A DNA stretch of 12,527 bases from NCBI GenBank assembly GCA_034927505.1, contig JAYFPY010000046.1, positions 1 through 12,527 on the forward strand, in the 5' to 3' direction. Both the position numbers and the translations under genes were made by a program. Positions 5,873 through 12,383 of the stretch are shown piece by piece. Position 1 is the first letter of the stretch. Each line of letters begins with the position of its first letter. The stretch comes from RUG100 sp034927505 (lineage in GTDB: Bacteria; Bacillota; Clostridia; Peptostreptococcales; Anaerovoracaceae). The notes beneath the pieces are model-generated. The model was given only the letters and a program-made list of their open reading frames with translations, was not told the DNA's origin and made no database searches.

Positions 5873-7008
5873 AAACAAACATTATATGTATTGCTATTTT
5901 GCTGGTATTGAAATATCAGATGAAAGCAAAGTTTGGATATAAGTCGAGAGAAATAAAGCTGTTTGGTTATATGATACTGTCAACAGTGCTGTTTTGCATT
6001 TTTGATATTATAGCAGGTGTGACTAATGGCCGGGAGTTTGAGGGGGCAGGGACAATACTGCAAATAAGCAACATGTTATATGTAGAAATGCTGGTCCTTA
6101 TCGCATGGTGCTGGACTATGTATGTATTAGAAAAACTCAGACTGACTTTCAGCAGGAGGCTCTCTTTTGTGCTGGCTCTTCCGCTGATGCTGTTCACTGT
6201 GGCAGCAGTTTCAAATCCAATCACACATTTTCTTTTTATGATCGATCATAACAACATATATCACAGGGACTATGGAATATATATGCACTGGATCGTTGGC
6301 GGATTTTATCTGCTGCTGCCTATGGCGGCTGTAATTTATAAAGTGGTCCATGAGCGCAGTGCGGCAAAGCGCCGTGAGATGACGCCGTTCATGTCTTTCG
6401 TAATCGCGCCCCTCATTGCCAGTGTGCTGCAGATGAAATTCTATGGCATGACGATCATACAGGCGGGCGTAACTATTTCTATTCTGATGGTTTTCATTGC
6501 TGTGCAGAACGGCAAAGTTGGGCAGGTGCTGACAGATGTACTGACAGGATTAAATAACAGACGTGGACTTGAGGGGTTCCTTGAGTTTCATGTACAGCGA
6601 CCTGTAGAATTGACTGTTATCATGATGGACCTTGATTTTTTCAAAAAAGTAAATGACGAATACGGTCATAGTATGGGCGACCGCGCCCTAGTCTATGCAG
6701 CAGAAGCGCTTAAAAAAGCCTGCGGATCGATGAGTGGAAGACCATATCTCTGCAGGTATGGAGGAGCTGAGTTCATCATAGCCGGCGTGGATCAGAGCCG
6801 GGCAGAAATCGACGATCTAAAAAATGCGGTCAACAGGGAAGTCGATAGAATATCACATGACAGCAATGAGCCTTTCACTTTATCGTTAAGCATCGGAGTT
6901 GCTTCGAAGATCTGCATGGACATGAATGATGCCGAGGCTTTGATCAAATTGGCTGATGAAGAAATGTACAAAGACAAGAAAAGATTTGAGACGCCTGCGG
7001 ATAAATAG
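5851..7008 (+). CDS. Seven-TM membrane protein with degenerate GGDEF (GGAEF) domain
   Basis: The 385-residue protein begins with about seven hydrophobic segments (around residues 8-22, 38-57, 69-93, 104-121, 143-166, 180-197 and 200-218), forming a membrane sensor module. A GGDEF domain follows, with the landmarks DVLTGLNNRRGL (about 229-240), DLDFFKKVND (Asp260, Asp262) and RYGGAEF (signature at 304-308). Active diguanylate cyclases make c-di-GMP from two GTP and need GGDEF or GGEEF. Here the third residue is Ala306, replacing a metal-binding acid, so cyclase activity is probably lost; a GTP-binding or regulatory role is possible. No RxxD inhibitory site is visible before the signature. ATG 5851 is the only plausible start, although AAGGAG lies 14 nt away. 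The next item downstream is a broken MarR-MATE operon. Confidence 0.88.
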   Translation: MEVAYYLETNIICIAILLVLKYQMKAKFGYKSREIKLFGYMILSTVLFCIFDIIAGVTNGREFEGAGTILQISNMLYVEMLVLIAWCWTMYVLEKLRLTFSRRLSFVLALPLMLFTVAAVSNPITHFLFMIDHNNIYHRDYGIYMHWIVGGFYLLLPMAAVIYKVVHERSAAKRREMTPFMSFVIAPLIASVLQMKFYGMTIIQAGVTISILMVFIAVQNGKVGQVLTDVLTGLNNRRGLEGFLEFHVQRPVELTVIMMDLDFFKKVNDEYGHSMGDRALVYAAEALKKACGSMSGRPYLCRYGGAEFIIAGVDQSRAEIDDLKNAVNREVDRISHDSNEPFTLSLSIGVASKICMDMNDAEALIKLADEEMYKDKKRFETPADK

Positions 7009-7028
7009 GCAAGCAGCCACGTACACGT

Positions 7029-7133
7029 ATGGAGATTCGAGGATCGGCGGAAAGAATGCTGCCGGATGACATTACTGCGGAGGAGAGAAAGCAGCTTATC
7101 GTACTGCTCGAAAAAGTACGTGCCGGGATCTAA
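7029..7133 (+). pseudogene. MarR-family regulator, C-terminal remnant
   Basis: A 34-codon frame from ATG 7029 to TAA 7131 encodes SAERMLPDDITAEERKQ and LIVLLEKVRAGI at its end. This matches the C-terminal helix of MarR-type repressors, in which 'LT.EE..QL..LL.K' forms the dimer region. The winged-helix DNA-binding part is missing, and only ATAGGC-type noncoding sequence lies between it and the preceding GGDEF stop. A MATE transporter start follows 25 nt later, the classical mepR-mepA order, which supports the call. It cannot act as a regulator. Confidence 0.5.
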
Positions 7134-7158
7134 CGATCTGCAGGCAGGAGTCGCGACA

Positions 7159-7396
7159 ATGAAAAACAACGAATCAGATCGCAGGTGCTTTCGTTACCGA
7201 ACCAAGGGCGTTTTCCTACGGCGTGACTTTCGTAAAGATCCTGCTGTGCACCAGTTTCCTTTTCGGAGCTTACTACGTGCTGCTGAATGCGATCCAGGCA
7301 GTCGGCGCCGCCACAGAATCTCTGATCATGAACATGAGCAGGCAGGGGATCATCCTCTATTTCAGATGCATACGGCACAAATTCAGGACCGGATAG
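7159..7396 (+). pseudogene. MATE-family efflux pump, deleted and frameshifted remnant
   Basis: ATG 7159 with AGGAG at 7146-7150 starts MKNNESDR, a typical MATE (MepA-like) N-terminus. After about eight codons the homology jumps, in another frame (7181-7396), to an internal piece. That piece contains FVKILLCTSFLFGAYYVLLN and AVGAATESLIMNMSRQGIIL, a membrane segment and loop characteristic of MATE sodium- or proton-drug antiporters. It ends at TAG 7394-7396. Of a protein normally about 450 residues, fewer than 80 remain. An internal deletion plus frameshift explain the structure. Confidence 0.6.
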
Positions 7397-7412
7397 ATTC
7401 GAATGTAATTAG

Positions 7413-7440
7413 TTTCAAATCGGTTCAAATGTTGTATAAC
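7413..7440 (+). promoter_or_regulatory. Weak promoter of the antitoxin-toxin pair
   Basis: TATAAC (7435-7440) has TTTCAA (7413-7418) 16 nt upstream. Two near-identical words, TTTCAAAT and GTTCAAAT, lie in this region and could be an autoregulatory site. The AAGGAGG site of the antitoxin follows at 7447-7453. Confidence 0.35.
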
Positions 7441-7463
7441 ATAAAAAAGGAGGAAATTTTGAT

Positions 7464-7652
7464 ATGAAAAAGTACAATGAATTAGATTCTATGTGTGGAG
7501 TATCAGACGAAGAACTTACGGAACGTTTTAGAGAAGCTGTACGCATTGATAATGAAATAAAAAAAATCAAGGGAGTGCCCATCGCTAAATTTGATAAAGA
7601 ATTAAAAAAGGCATATTTAGAATATCCGGATGGCAGGAGAGAATATGAGTGA
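7464..7652 (+). CDS. Small antitoxin-like protein paired with zeta toxin
   Basis: A 62-residue acidic/basic mixed protein with AAGGAGG (7447-7453) 10 nt before the ATG. Its C-terminus has KGVPIA (36-41) and AYLEYPDG (50-57), a pattern I associate with small proteins encoded immediately upstream of zeta-type toxins. The stop codon overlaps the start of the next gene by 8 nt (ATG 7645, TGA 7650-7652), the tight coupling typical of toxin-antitoxin modules. It would neutralise the zeta kinase by direct binding. Because the partner toxin is frameshifted, this is now probably an orphan antitoxin. The frame itself looks intact. Confidence 0.6.
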   Translation: MKKYNELDSMCGVSDEELTERFREAVRIDNEIKKIKGVPIAKFDKELKKAYLEYPDGRREYE

Positions 7653-7879
7653 TTCGAAGAAGCCGGAAATAATTGTTTTTGCAGGCCCAAATGGAAGCGG
7701 CAAAAAGTACAATTACTAAAATGGCAAAAATCATTGAACCATACATCAACGCAGATGAGATAAAACGCACCAATTTATGTACTGATATATTGGCAGCACC
7801 ATCCATCTTGATTATCTTTACCAATGTTTTATTGATAGCAGGCAGTGGTATAATGGTTCAAACGATTGAACCGCTATAA
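7645..7879 (+). pseudogene. Zeta-family toxin, frameshifted in Walker A and truncated
   Basis: ATG 7645 starts a protein with PEIIVFAGPNGSGK, the Walker A motif of zeta toxins, which phosphorylate UDP-N-acetylglucosamine or related sugars. At 7699-7705 the run GGCAAAAAGT carries one A too many, so the frame reads KKYNY and stops at 7719. Removing one A restores GSGKSTITKMAK and then NADEIKRTN, the expected zeta continuation, in the frame that ends at 7879. After about 7798 the homology is lost and the frame runs through the promoter of the next gene. The toxin is thus broken twice: a +1 shift in the P-loop and loss of most of the C-terminal part (only about 50 residues remain). Confidence 0.7.
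7846..7854 (+). promoter_or_regulatory. Extended -10 promoter of the nitroreductase gene
   Basis: TGGTATAAT (7846-7854) is an extended -10 element within the tail of the zeta remnant. No good -35 is present at 17 nt. The transcript would have a leader of about 35 nt to the ATG at 7896. Confidence 0.5.
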
Positions 7880-7895
7880 AATAAGGAGGCATCAC

Positions 7896-8540
7896 ATGGA
7901 TATCATGAAAAGTCGTCACAGCGTAAGACAGTATATGGACAAGAAAATAGAAGAAGACAAGAGAAAGATCCTTTTGGACCTGGTCGATGAGTGCAATTTA
8001 GCTTCCGGGCTGAACATCCAGATCATTTTCGACGAGCCAAAATGTTTTGGCAGTCTGATGGCACATTACGGAAAATTCAGCGGCGTGGAAAACTACATCG
8101 CGCTGGTGGGGACTAAGGCGCCGGACTTGGAAGAAAAGGCCGGGTATCAGGGCGAACGCATCGTGTTGAAGGCACAGGAACTGGGGCTGAACACATGCTG
8201 GGTGGCCCTTACTCACGGAAAGAGTGCAGCAAAAGTGGATAAAGGGGAAAAGCAGGTATGCATTATCGCTCTTGGATACGGCGAGACTCAGGGCGTAAGC
8301 CATAAAAACAAGCCGCTAGAGGAAGTCTGCAACTGTGCAGATGATATGCCGGACTGGTTCGGAAAAGGCATTGACGCAGCTTTGGCGGCGCCTACAGCTA
8401 TGAACCAGCAGAAATTCTATTTCACACTTGAAGGAGATTCGGCAGAGGCAAAGATCAAAGGCAAAGGGTTTTGTACAAAGACCGATCTGGGAATAGTAAA
8501 GTACCATTTTGAAACTGCATCCGGACGCAGGGTGGTGTAG
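7896..8540 (+). CDS. Nitroreductase-family flavoprotein (putative TM nitroreductase type)
   Basis: The ATG at 7896 lies 6 nt after AAGGAGG (7883-7889), giving 214 residues; the earlier TTG in frame lacks a site. The N-terminal RHSVRQY (residues 7-13) is the FMN-phosphate binding motif of nitroreductases. ERIVLKAQELGLNTCWVA (about 87-104) is the conserved helix-strand, and APTAMNQQ (165-172) is the second-half repeat typical of the PF14512 subfamily, in which two half-domains form one FMN site. Such enzymes reduce nitro groups, quinones or flavins using NAD(P)H; the substrate is unknown. It is followed at once by an ArsR-like stub. The gene looks intact. Confidence 0.85.
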   Translation: MDIMKSRHSVRQYMDKKIEEDKRKILLDLVDECNLASGLNIQIIFDEPKCFGSLMAHYGKFSGVENYIALVGTKAPDLEEKAGYQGERIVLKAQELGLNTCWVALTHGKSAAKVDKGEKQVCIIALGYGETQGVSHKNKPLEEVCNCADDMPDWFGKGIDAALAAPTAMNQQKFYFTLEGDSAEAKIKGKGFCTKTDLGIVKYHFETASGRRVV

Positions 8541-8541
8541 G

Positions 8542-8679
8542 ATGCACACGAAAAAAGATATAGAAAAACCGGCTGCGAGATTTGAAAAGTGCCGGAAAAT
8601 ACTGGTAGCTCTTGGAGATGTAAACGGCAAGAGAGTTTACAGCAATTGGACAGGGGTCAAGAGTATAAAAGTCAGATAG
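8542..8679 (+). pseudogene. ArsR-like regulator stub
   Basis: A 45-codon frame starts one nucleotide after the nitroreductase stop. PAARFEKCRKILVALGD resembles the first helix of clostridial ArsR/SmtB repressors, where 'ALGDxxRQ' starts the winged helix. After ALGD the sequence reads VNGKRVYSNWTGVKS, which no longer fits, and ends at TAG 8677. The helix-turn-helix and metal- or ligand-binding parts are missing, so it is likely a remnant. The similarity is short, so it could instead be a small unrelated protein. Confidence 0.4.
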
Positions 8680-8689
8680 AATAACATCA

Positions 8690-8727
8690 AAACAAAAACC
8701 GGCGGGGAGCGATATGGCTTTCCGCCG
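8690..8727 (-). terminator. Rho-independent terminator of the NhaC gene
   Basis: An 11-bp hairpin with arms CGGCGGGGAGC (8700-8710) and GCTTTCCGCCG (8717-8727), including two G-U pairs, has a 6-nt loop. On the minus strand it is followed by TTTTTGTTTT. The T tract on the plus side is weaker, so it may act in both directions but mainly on the NhaC transcript. Confidence 0.8.
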
Positions 8728-8744
8728 ATTGCTTTGTATTTAAG

Positions 8745-10235
8745 TTATGCGCAAACGAATCCTGCAATGAGGAAACCTATTGCGGCAAACAGAGCTGCCA
8801 GAAGTCCGAAAGGCATCTGCGTAAATGCATGTCGGAAATTGTCGCAGCCGCAGGCTGCCGAGGTAAGAATAGTGGCGTCCGAGTAGAAACAGCAGTGGCT
8901 TCCCAGGACTCCGGCCGACAGGACGGCGCCCACAGCCAGGGCCATATTCACATCCATCTGCATGGCCAGCGGGATCACGATAGGAAGGGCGATGATGTAC
9001 ATGCCCCAGTTTGTACCAGTGATGAACTCTGTAACTGACAATGCCAGGAATATAACGAAAGGCATCAGTGCCGGCGTCATGATATTGGCTGCCGACTCGA
9101 TCACATATTTGGTGAATCCGATCTGGCTGTTGACTTCTGCAAAGAGGAAAGCCAGGACCATCAGCATCAGCGGCAGGATCATATTCTGGATACCTTTGAC
9201 GCACACATCTGCAAACTCTGCAGCGCTCATTACTTTCTGTATCAGATAGAAAACAAACATAAATGCCAAAGTGCAAAGTACGCCCATCTGCATGTCGACA
9301 TCAAAGATTATTGTACTGGCGACCAGAACGATAATGGGAACAAAAAGATTTATCATCTTTGGTTTGTCCGGCATCTTTGCCTCTTCGGCACCGGCATGTA
9401 TGTCGATCTTTTCCGATCCCGGAGGAGCCAGAGGCCCTCCTTCGGCGACCCTCTTCTCAGCTTTTTTCATTGGTCCGAAAATAGGTATGATCCCAAGAAC
9501 GATGATAGGGACCAGCAGCGCAGCTGCCCAGCCGTAAAAGTTGAAAGGAATTGTTTTGATGAAATAGAGCAGACCGTCGCCCTTGGTGGCCCAGCCGTTG
9601 GACTCCAAAAGTCTACCGCAGAATACTGCCCAGGTGGAGATAGGGATAAGCACACACAGAGGAGCTGCCGTTGAACTTACAACGTAGCATAGGAATTCTC
9701 TGGGCACTTTGTGTTTGTCTGTGAGAGACGTCATACACGATCCCACAGTCAGTGAATTAAGATAATCGTCGATGAAAATAATGATTCCAAGGACCCAGGT
9801 CCACATGAGGGCTGTCTTTCTGGATTTCGCTTTTGTAGCAGCCCATTCACCGAAGGCAAATGCTCCGCCCGATCTTTCGATAAGGCTGATTATACTGCCC
9901 ATAAGGCCACATACAATGATCAGCCATGCAATATCCTCCGACATCATGACTTTCACCAAAGTGTCACTGAAAGTAGAAAGAATGTTTCCTGTGTGCGAGA
10001 TCATGATGAACCCCATAACAGATGCTAAAATCAAAGATTCCAGTATCCTCTTGGTTATGAAGATGTACACGATCAGAAAGATCGCCGGAAGCAGCGACCA
10101 GGCTTTTAGATCGCCTGCTTTGTCGGGCAGCAGGGTGAAAGCCAGAAGATAAGTGATAGCGATGACCGCAATAACTGCGATCAGAGAACGAACGGGGTTG
10201 AAGCTTGCAGCTTCTTCTTTGAGATTCTTGAACAT
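8745..10235 (-). CDS. NhaC-family Na+/H+ antiporter
   Basis: The 496-residue integral membrane protein has about 11-12 hydrophobic segments. FIDDYLN (154-160) in a membrane segment and GSHCCFYSDATIL (445-457) are the paired conserved motifs of the NhaC/ion-transporter superfamily (PF03553), where the usual second motif is 'GDHCSPISDTTILSS'. Members exchange Na+ for protons, or organic anions and amino acids in related branches; the exact substrate is uncertain. Here His447 and Asp453 are kept, but the usual Asp before His is Ser446, which hints at altered specificity. The ATG at 10235 has AGGAGGTG directly upstream (10241-10248). A central hydrophilic loop (about 260-300) separates the two halves. 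It has its own promoter and palindrome. Confidence 0.85.
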   Translation of the reverse strand: MFKNLKEEAASFNPVRSLIAVIAVIAITYLLAFTLLPDKAGDLKAWSLLPAIFLIVYIFITKRILESLILASVMGFIMISHTGNILSTFSDTLVKVMMSEDIAWLIIVCGLMGSIISLIERSGGAFAFGEWAATKAKSRKTALMWTWVLGIIIFIDDYLNSLTVGSCMTSLTDKHKVPREFLCYVVSSTAAPLCVLIPISTWAVFCGRLLESNGWATKGDGLLYFIKTIPFNFYGWAAALLVPIIVLGIIPIFGPMKKAEKRVAEGGPLAPPGSEKIDIHAGAEEAKMPDKPKMINLFVPIIVLVASTIIFDVDMQMGVLCTLAFMFVFYLIQKVMSAAEFADVCVKGIQNMILPLMLMVLAFLFAEVNSQIGFTKYVIESAANIMTPALMPFVIFLALSVTEFITGTNWGMYIIALPIVIPLAMQMDVNMALAVGAVLSAGVLGSHCCFYSDATILTSAACGCDNFRHAFTQMPFGLLAALFAAIGFLIAGFVCA

Positions 10236-10248
10236 AGAATCACCTCCT

Positions 10249-10278
10249 GTTGTTATAGTGCACTTTTATTATAACAAC
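10249..10278. promoter_or_regulatory. Palindromic operator candidate over the NhaC start
   Basis: GTTGTTATA (10249-10257) and TATAACAAC (10270-10278) are perfect 9-bp inverted repeats separated by 12 nt that contain GTGCAC. The right arm includes the -10 box, so a bound repressor would block initiation. Confidence 0.55.
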
Positions 10279-10297
10279 ATTCTGACAATTCATTCAA
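10268..10297 (-). promoter_or_regulatory. Sigma-A promoter of the NhaC gene
   Basis: Read on the minus strand, TTGAAT (10292-10297) and TATAAT (10268-10273) are separated by 18 nt. The leader to the ATG at 10235 is about 25 nt and holds the ribosome-binding site. Confidence 0.65.
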
Positions 10298-10301
10298 GCA
10301 A

Positions 10302-10356
10302 TTGTATAAATACTTGTATAGCTATATTGTTATAGTATCATATCGAAATTGTATAG
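10302..10356. repeat. AT-rich TTGTATA repeats upstream of the NhaC promoter
   Basis: TTGTATA occurs at 10302-10308, 10314-10320 and 10349-10355, and the related TTGTTATAG at 10327-10335, the last also being part of the operator arm. Two 12-nt-spaced copies lie just upstream of the -35 box. They may bind the same regulator, or simply reflect AT richness. Confidence 0.4.
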
Positions 10357-10407
10357 CGTAGGAGAGAAGAAAATATGTTTGTCTGTATGGAGACGATGCA
10401 TACTGTA

Positions 10408-12144
10408 TCACACTTCTTCAAATACTGGTGCTGTAAAATTGTTGAAGGCTTCCACCATCTTCGGATGATGTATGACAAAGTGGATGACCGGAGCTTTGTT
10501 CTTTGAGATCATCACCCATTTGTTTTCGCGCATTGTGATCTGGATGTTTCGAAAAGCCTGCCCCTTGTCCGGTTTCATATTGTAATTCTGATGGCTTTCC
10601 GCGAATCGGCGGGTGAGATCCAGATGTTCCAGATATTCATCATAGGTATAAGTGATTTCTTTATCGTAAAAAATACCGGAAAGAGAAACCGACATGGGAT
10701 GTTCTTTGAATTCTTCTTTTGATATTTCCGGGATCTCATCGAACAGAGAATTATCCTGTAAAAGCGTTTCAATAAAGTGCTTCTGCTGTTTGACTGCCGC
10801 GAGTACTTTTTCGCCGTCGATATCGAATAGAAAATTACGTTTCAATATATTAGACAATAATTCGTCTGAAATGGTATACAGCGGCAATGAAGATAATACA
10901 TTGTGGCGATCACCGCCGGTCATCACATCATTTTTCAAAAAGGCATTGAAAGCGGTTTCGTTATTTTTGCGGTAGATCCTCATCAAAGGAGCAGCCTTAG
11001 ATAAAATCTCGGAGGATTTTTCCCTGTAATAAGCCACATCGTCTTTATTGTTGGTCAAATAGTATTTCCCTTTGTTGTGATAGCCGTTGATGCATTCGCC
11101 GGTCAGGGCGACTGTACCTGATACGTAGTTGAAGTGGCAGTAGACATTGTTCTGGACCCCCTTGAGATAGTAGGGCGATACCTGCCCTGTCATATAAATA
11201 GGGATCCAGCTCTGAAGGCCCAGCATCATTTCTTTGAGAGGGCGATCAAGGTTGTGTATTATATTCAAATGGAGTCCTTTTTTAAGAGACATAGCAATGG
11301 CAAACATCCATTTTTTCCCGAATTCAATGTCTTCTGCCATATCTTCCATGGGCATATCGCTGCACATAAAAACCGGTTCTGTTGATTTTGACAATACCGT
11401 AGATTTGAAAAAATCCAATTCCCCCTGTTTCATTTCTTCGATACCGTAATACCGTTTTGAAGTCGGAAGCCGGAAGGGCATGGTCGGCACCTTCAATTCA
11501 TCAAAATGGATGCTGCGGATATATTCATCCAAATCAAAAGCATCCAGTGTCTTTAGGAAATCACTCATATAGTCCTGAGGTTCTGTCCTGCCGGAAGACA
11601 GCCATTGGGATAGTTCTTTAAGACGAACTGAATCTGCTGCGATCCGGCTTACATCGGTCTCTGTCAGATCGGCGATGATGCTCAGCTCTTTTTCCCCGGT
11701 GCAGCGGCGTACAATGAACCGGCACACTCCGTTTATGAAAGCCTCTGTATCGGCAGGGCGTCTTTGACCGGAACGGATACGCGACAGAAAGGAAGCGTCG
11801 AAATTCAGAGATCGCGACAGCTCGGTATTGCTTATTCCCAAAAGAGATATGATAGTATTCAGGTTATTCACCAGAGCTGAATAATCATACTGCACAGTGT
11901 GCAGAGCCAATTCAAATGATGATAAAACAGATCTGCGGGTAATATCAGAAATGTGTTTTTCATCAGACAGCACTGTTATCCCGGCGATCAGCTTTTCCAC
12001 CTGCGTACTGTTCAGTTCAGGCTGCCGCTCCCCTGACCGGTAGCGGCTGATGACTGCGCTCGAAAGGCCTGATGCTGCAGCAAGGTCTTTTGCCGAGCAG
12101 TCAAGCTGCGTAATATATCTATTCAATATTTCTGCAAAGCTCAT
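10408..12144 (-). CDS. Large regulator with two XRE-type HTH domains and unknown C-terminal domain
   Basis: The 578-residue protein starts at 12144 (GAGGTAAG lies just upstream). Two helix-turn-helix units are visible: the first at about 17-41 (DLAAASGLSSAVISRYRSGE) and the second at about 103-130 (ISNTELSRSLN, then SFLSRIRSGQRRP). Both share the ending S..SR.RSG.R.P, so the second looks like a duplication of the first. The remaining ~430 residues are soluble and unrecognised; conserved-looking stretches are HNLDRPLKEMMLGLQSWIP and VSPYYLKGVQNNVY, ending with VMISKNKAPVIHFVIHH. This part is probably a sensor or effector-binding domain. The gene is upstream of, and in the same direction as, the NhaC gene with 172 nt between, so it may control it. 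No terminator is visible after it. Confidence 0.75.
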   Translation of the reverse strand: MSFAEILNRYITQLDCSAKDLAAASGLSSAVISRYRSGERQPELNSTQVEKLIAGITVLSDEKHISDITRRSVLSSFELALHTVQYDYSALVNNLNTIISLLGISNTELSRSLNFDASFLSRIRSGQRRPADTEAFINGVCRFIVRRCTGEKELSIIADLTETDVSRIAADSVRLKELSQWLSSGRTEPQDYMSDFLKTLDAFDLDEYIRSIHFDELKVPTMPFRLPTSKRYYGIEEMKQGELDFFKSTVLSKSTEPVFMCSDMPMEDMAEDIEFGKKWMFAIAMSLKKGLHLNIIHNLDRPLKEMMLGLQSWIPIYMTGQVSPYYLKGVQNNVYCHFNYVSGTVALTGECINGYHNKGKYYLTNNKDDVAYYREKSSEILSKAAPLMRIYRKNNETAFNAFLKNDVMTGGDRHNVLSSLPLYTISDELLSNILKRNFLFDIDGEKVLAAVKQQKHFIETLLQDNSLFDEIPEISKEEFKEHPMSVSLSGIFYDKEITYTYDEYLEHLDLTRRFAESHQNYNMKPDKGQAFRNIQITMRENKWVMISKNKAPVIHFVIHHPKMVEAFNNFTAPVFEEV

Positions 12145-12193
12145 TTTCTTACCTCATCTGATTCTTGTTCAACGATCGGGGGTGATCATTTTG

Positions 12194-12222
12194 ATTATAG
12201 AATAGCATCTTTAGAGCCAAAG
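12194..12222 (-). promoter_or_regulatory. Probable promoter of the large XRE-type regulator
   Basis: TATAAT on the minus strand (12194-12199) is consensus. The -35 at 17 nt (CTTTGG, 12217-12222) is weak. The leader is about 45 nt. Between 12223 and 12366 there is no further minus-strand gene. Confidence 0.4.
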
Positions 12223-12280
12223 CACAATTACCGAAGAGTCAATGACAGTTTGGCAAATAACTGCAAAAAGCATATGCGAA

Positions 12281-12300
12281 TATAGTATTATAAAACTATA
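12281..12300 (+). promoter_or_regulatory. AT-rich inverted repeat in the upstream region of an interrupted gene
   Basis: TATAGT (12281-12286) and ACTATA (12295-12300) form an inverted repeat with TATTATAA inside, suggesting a plus-strand -10 region with an operator. No clear -35 is seen. It would serve the frame starting at 12367. Confidence 0.3.
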
Positions 12301-12366
12301 CTTATCGGGGAACTTATATATCTCTTCACATTATGGGGAGAAAATGAAAGAGAGGAGAAAAGAGGG

Positions 12367-12383
12367 ATGATCAAAAGAAAAAT
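12367..12383 (+). pseudogene. 5' end of an unknown gene interrupted by an IS
   Basis: ATG 12367 follows a purine-rich site (GAGAGGAG about 10-15 nt upstream) and reads MIKRKI before similarity to the left IS copy begins at about 12384. Past that point the frame continues into IS sequence and stops. So few codons remain that no function can be given. Confidence 0.25.

Noticed and set aside
7830..7854. TTGATA as -35 for the nitroreductase promoter
   Set aside because: The spacer to TATAAT is only 11 nt; the extended -10 reading is preferred.
8740..9276. 178-codon second minus-strand frame inside the NhaC gene
   Set aside because: Overlaps the antiporter in another frame with an arginine/cysteine-rich, shadow-like composition.
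10375..10506. Plus-strand 43-codon frame preceded by AGGAG
   Set aside because: It runs antisense over the regulator's 3' end and encodes nothing recognisable; a chance ribosome-binding site is the simpler explanation.
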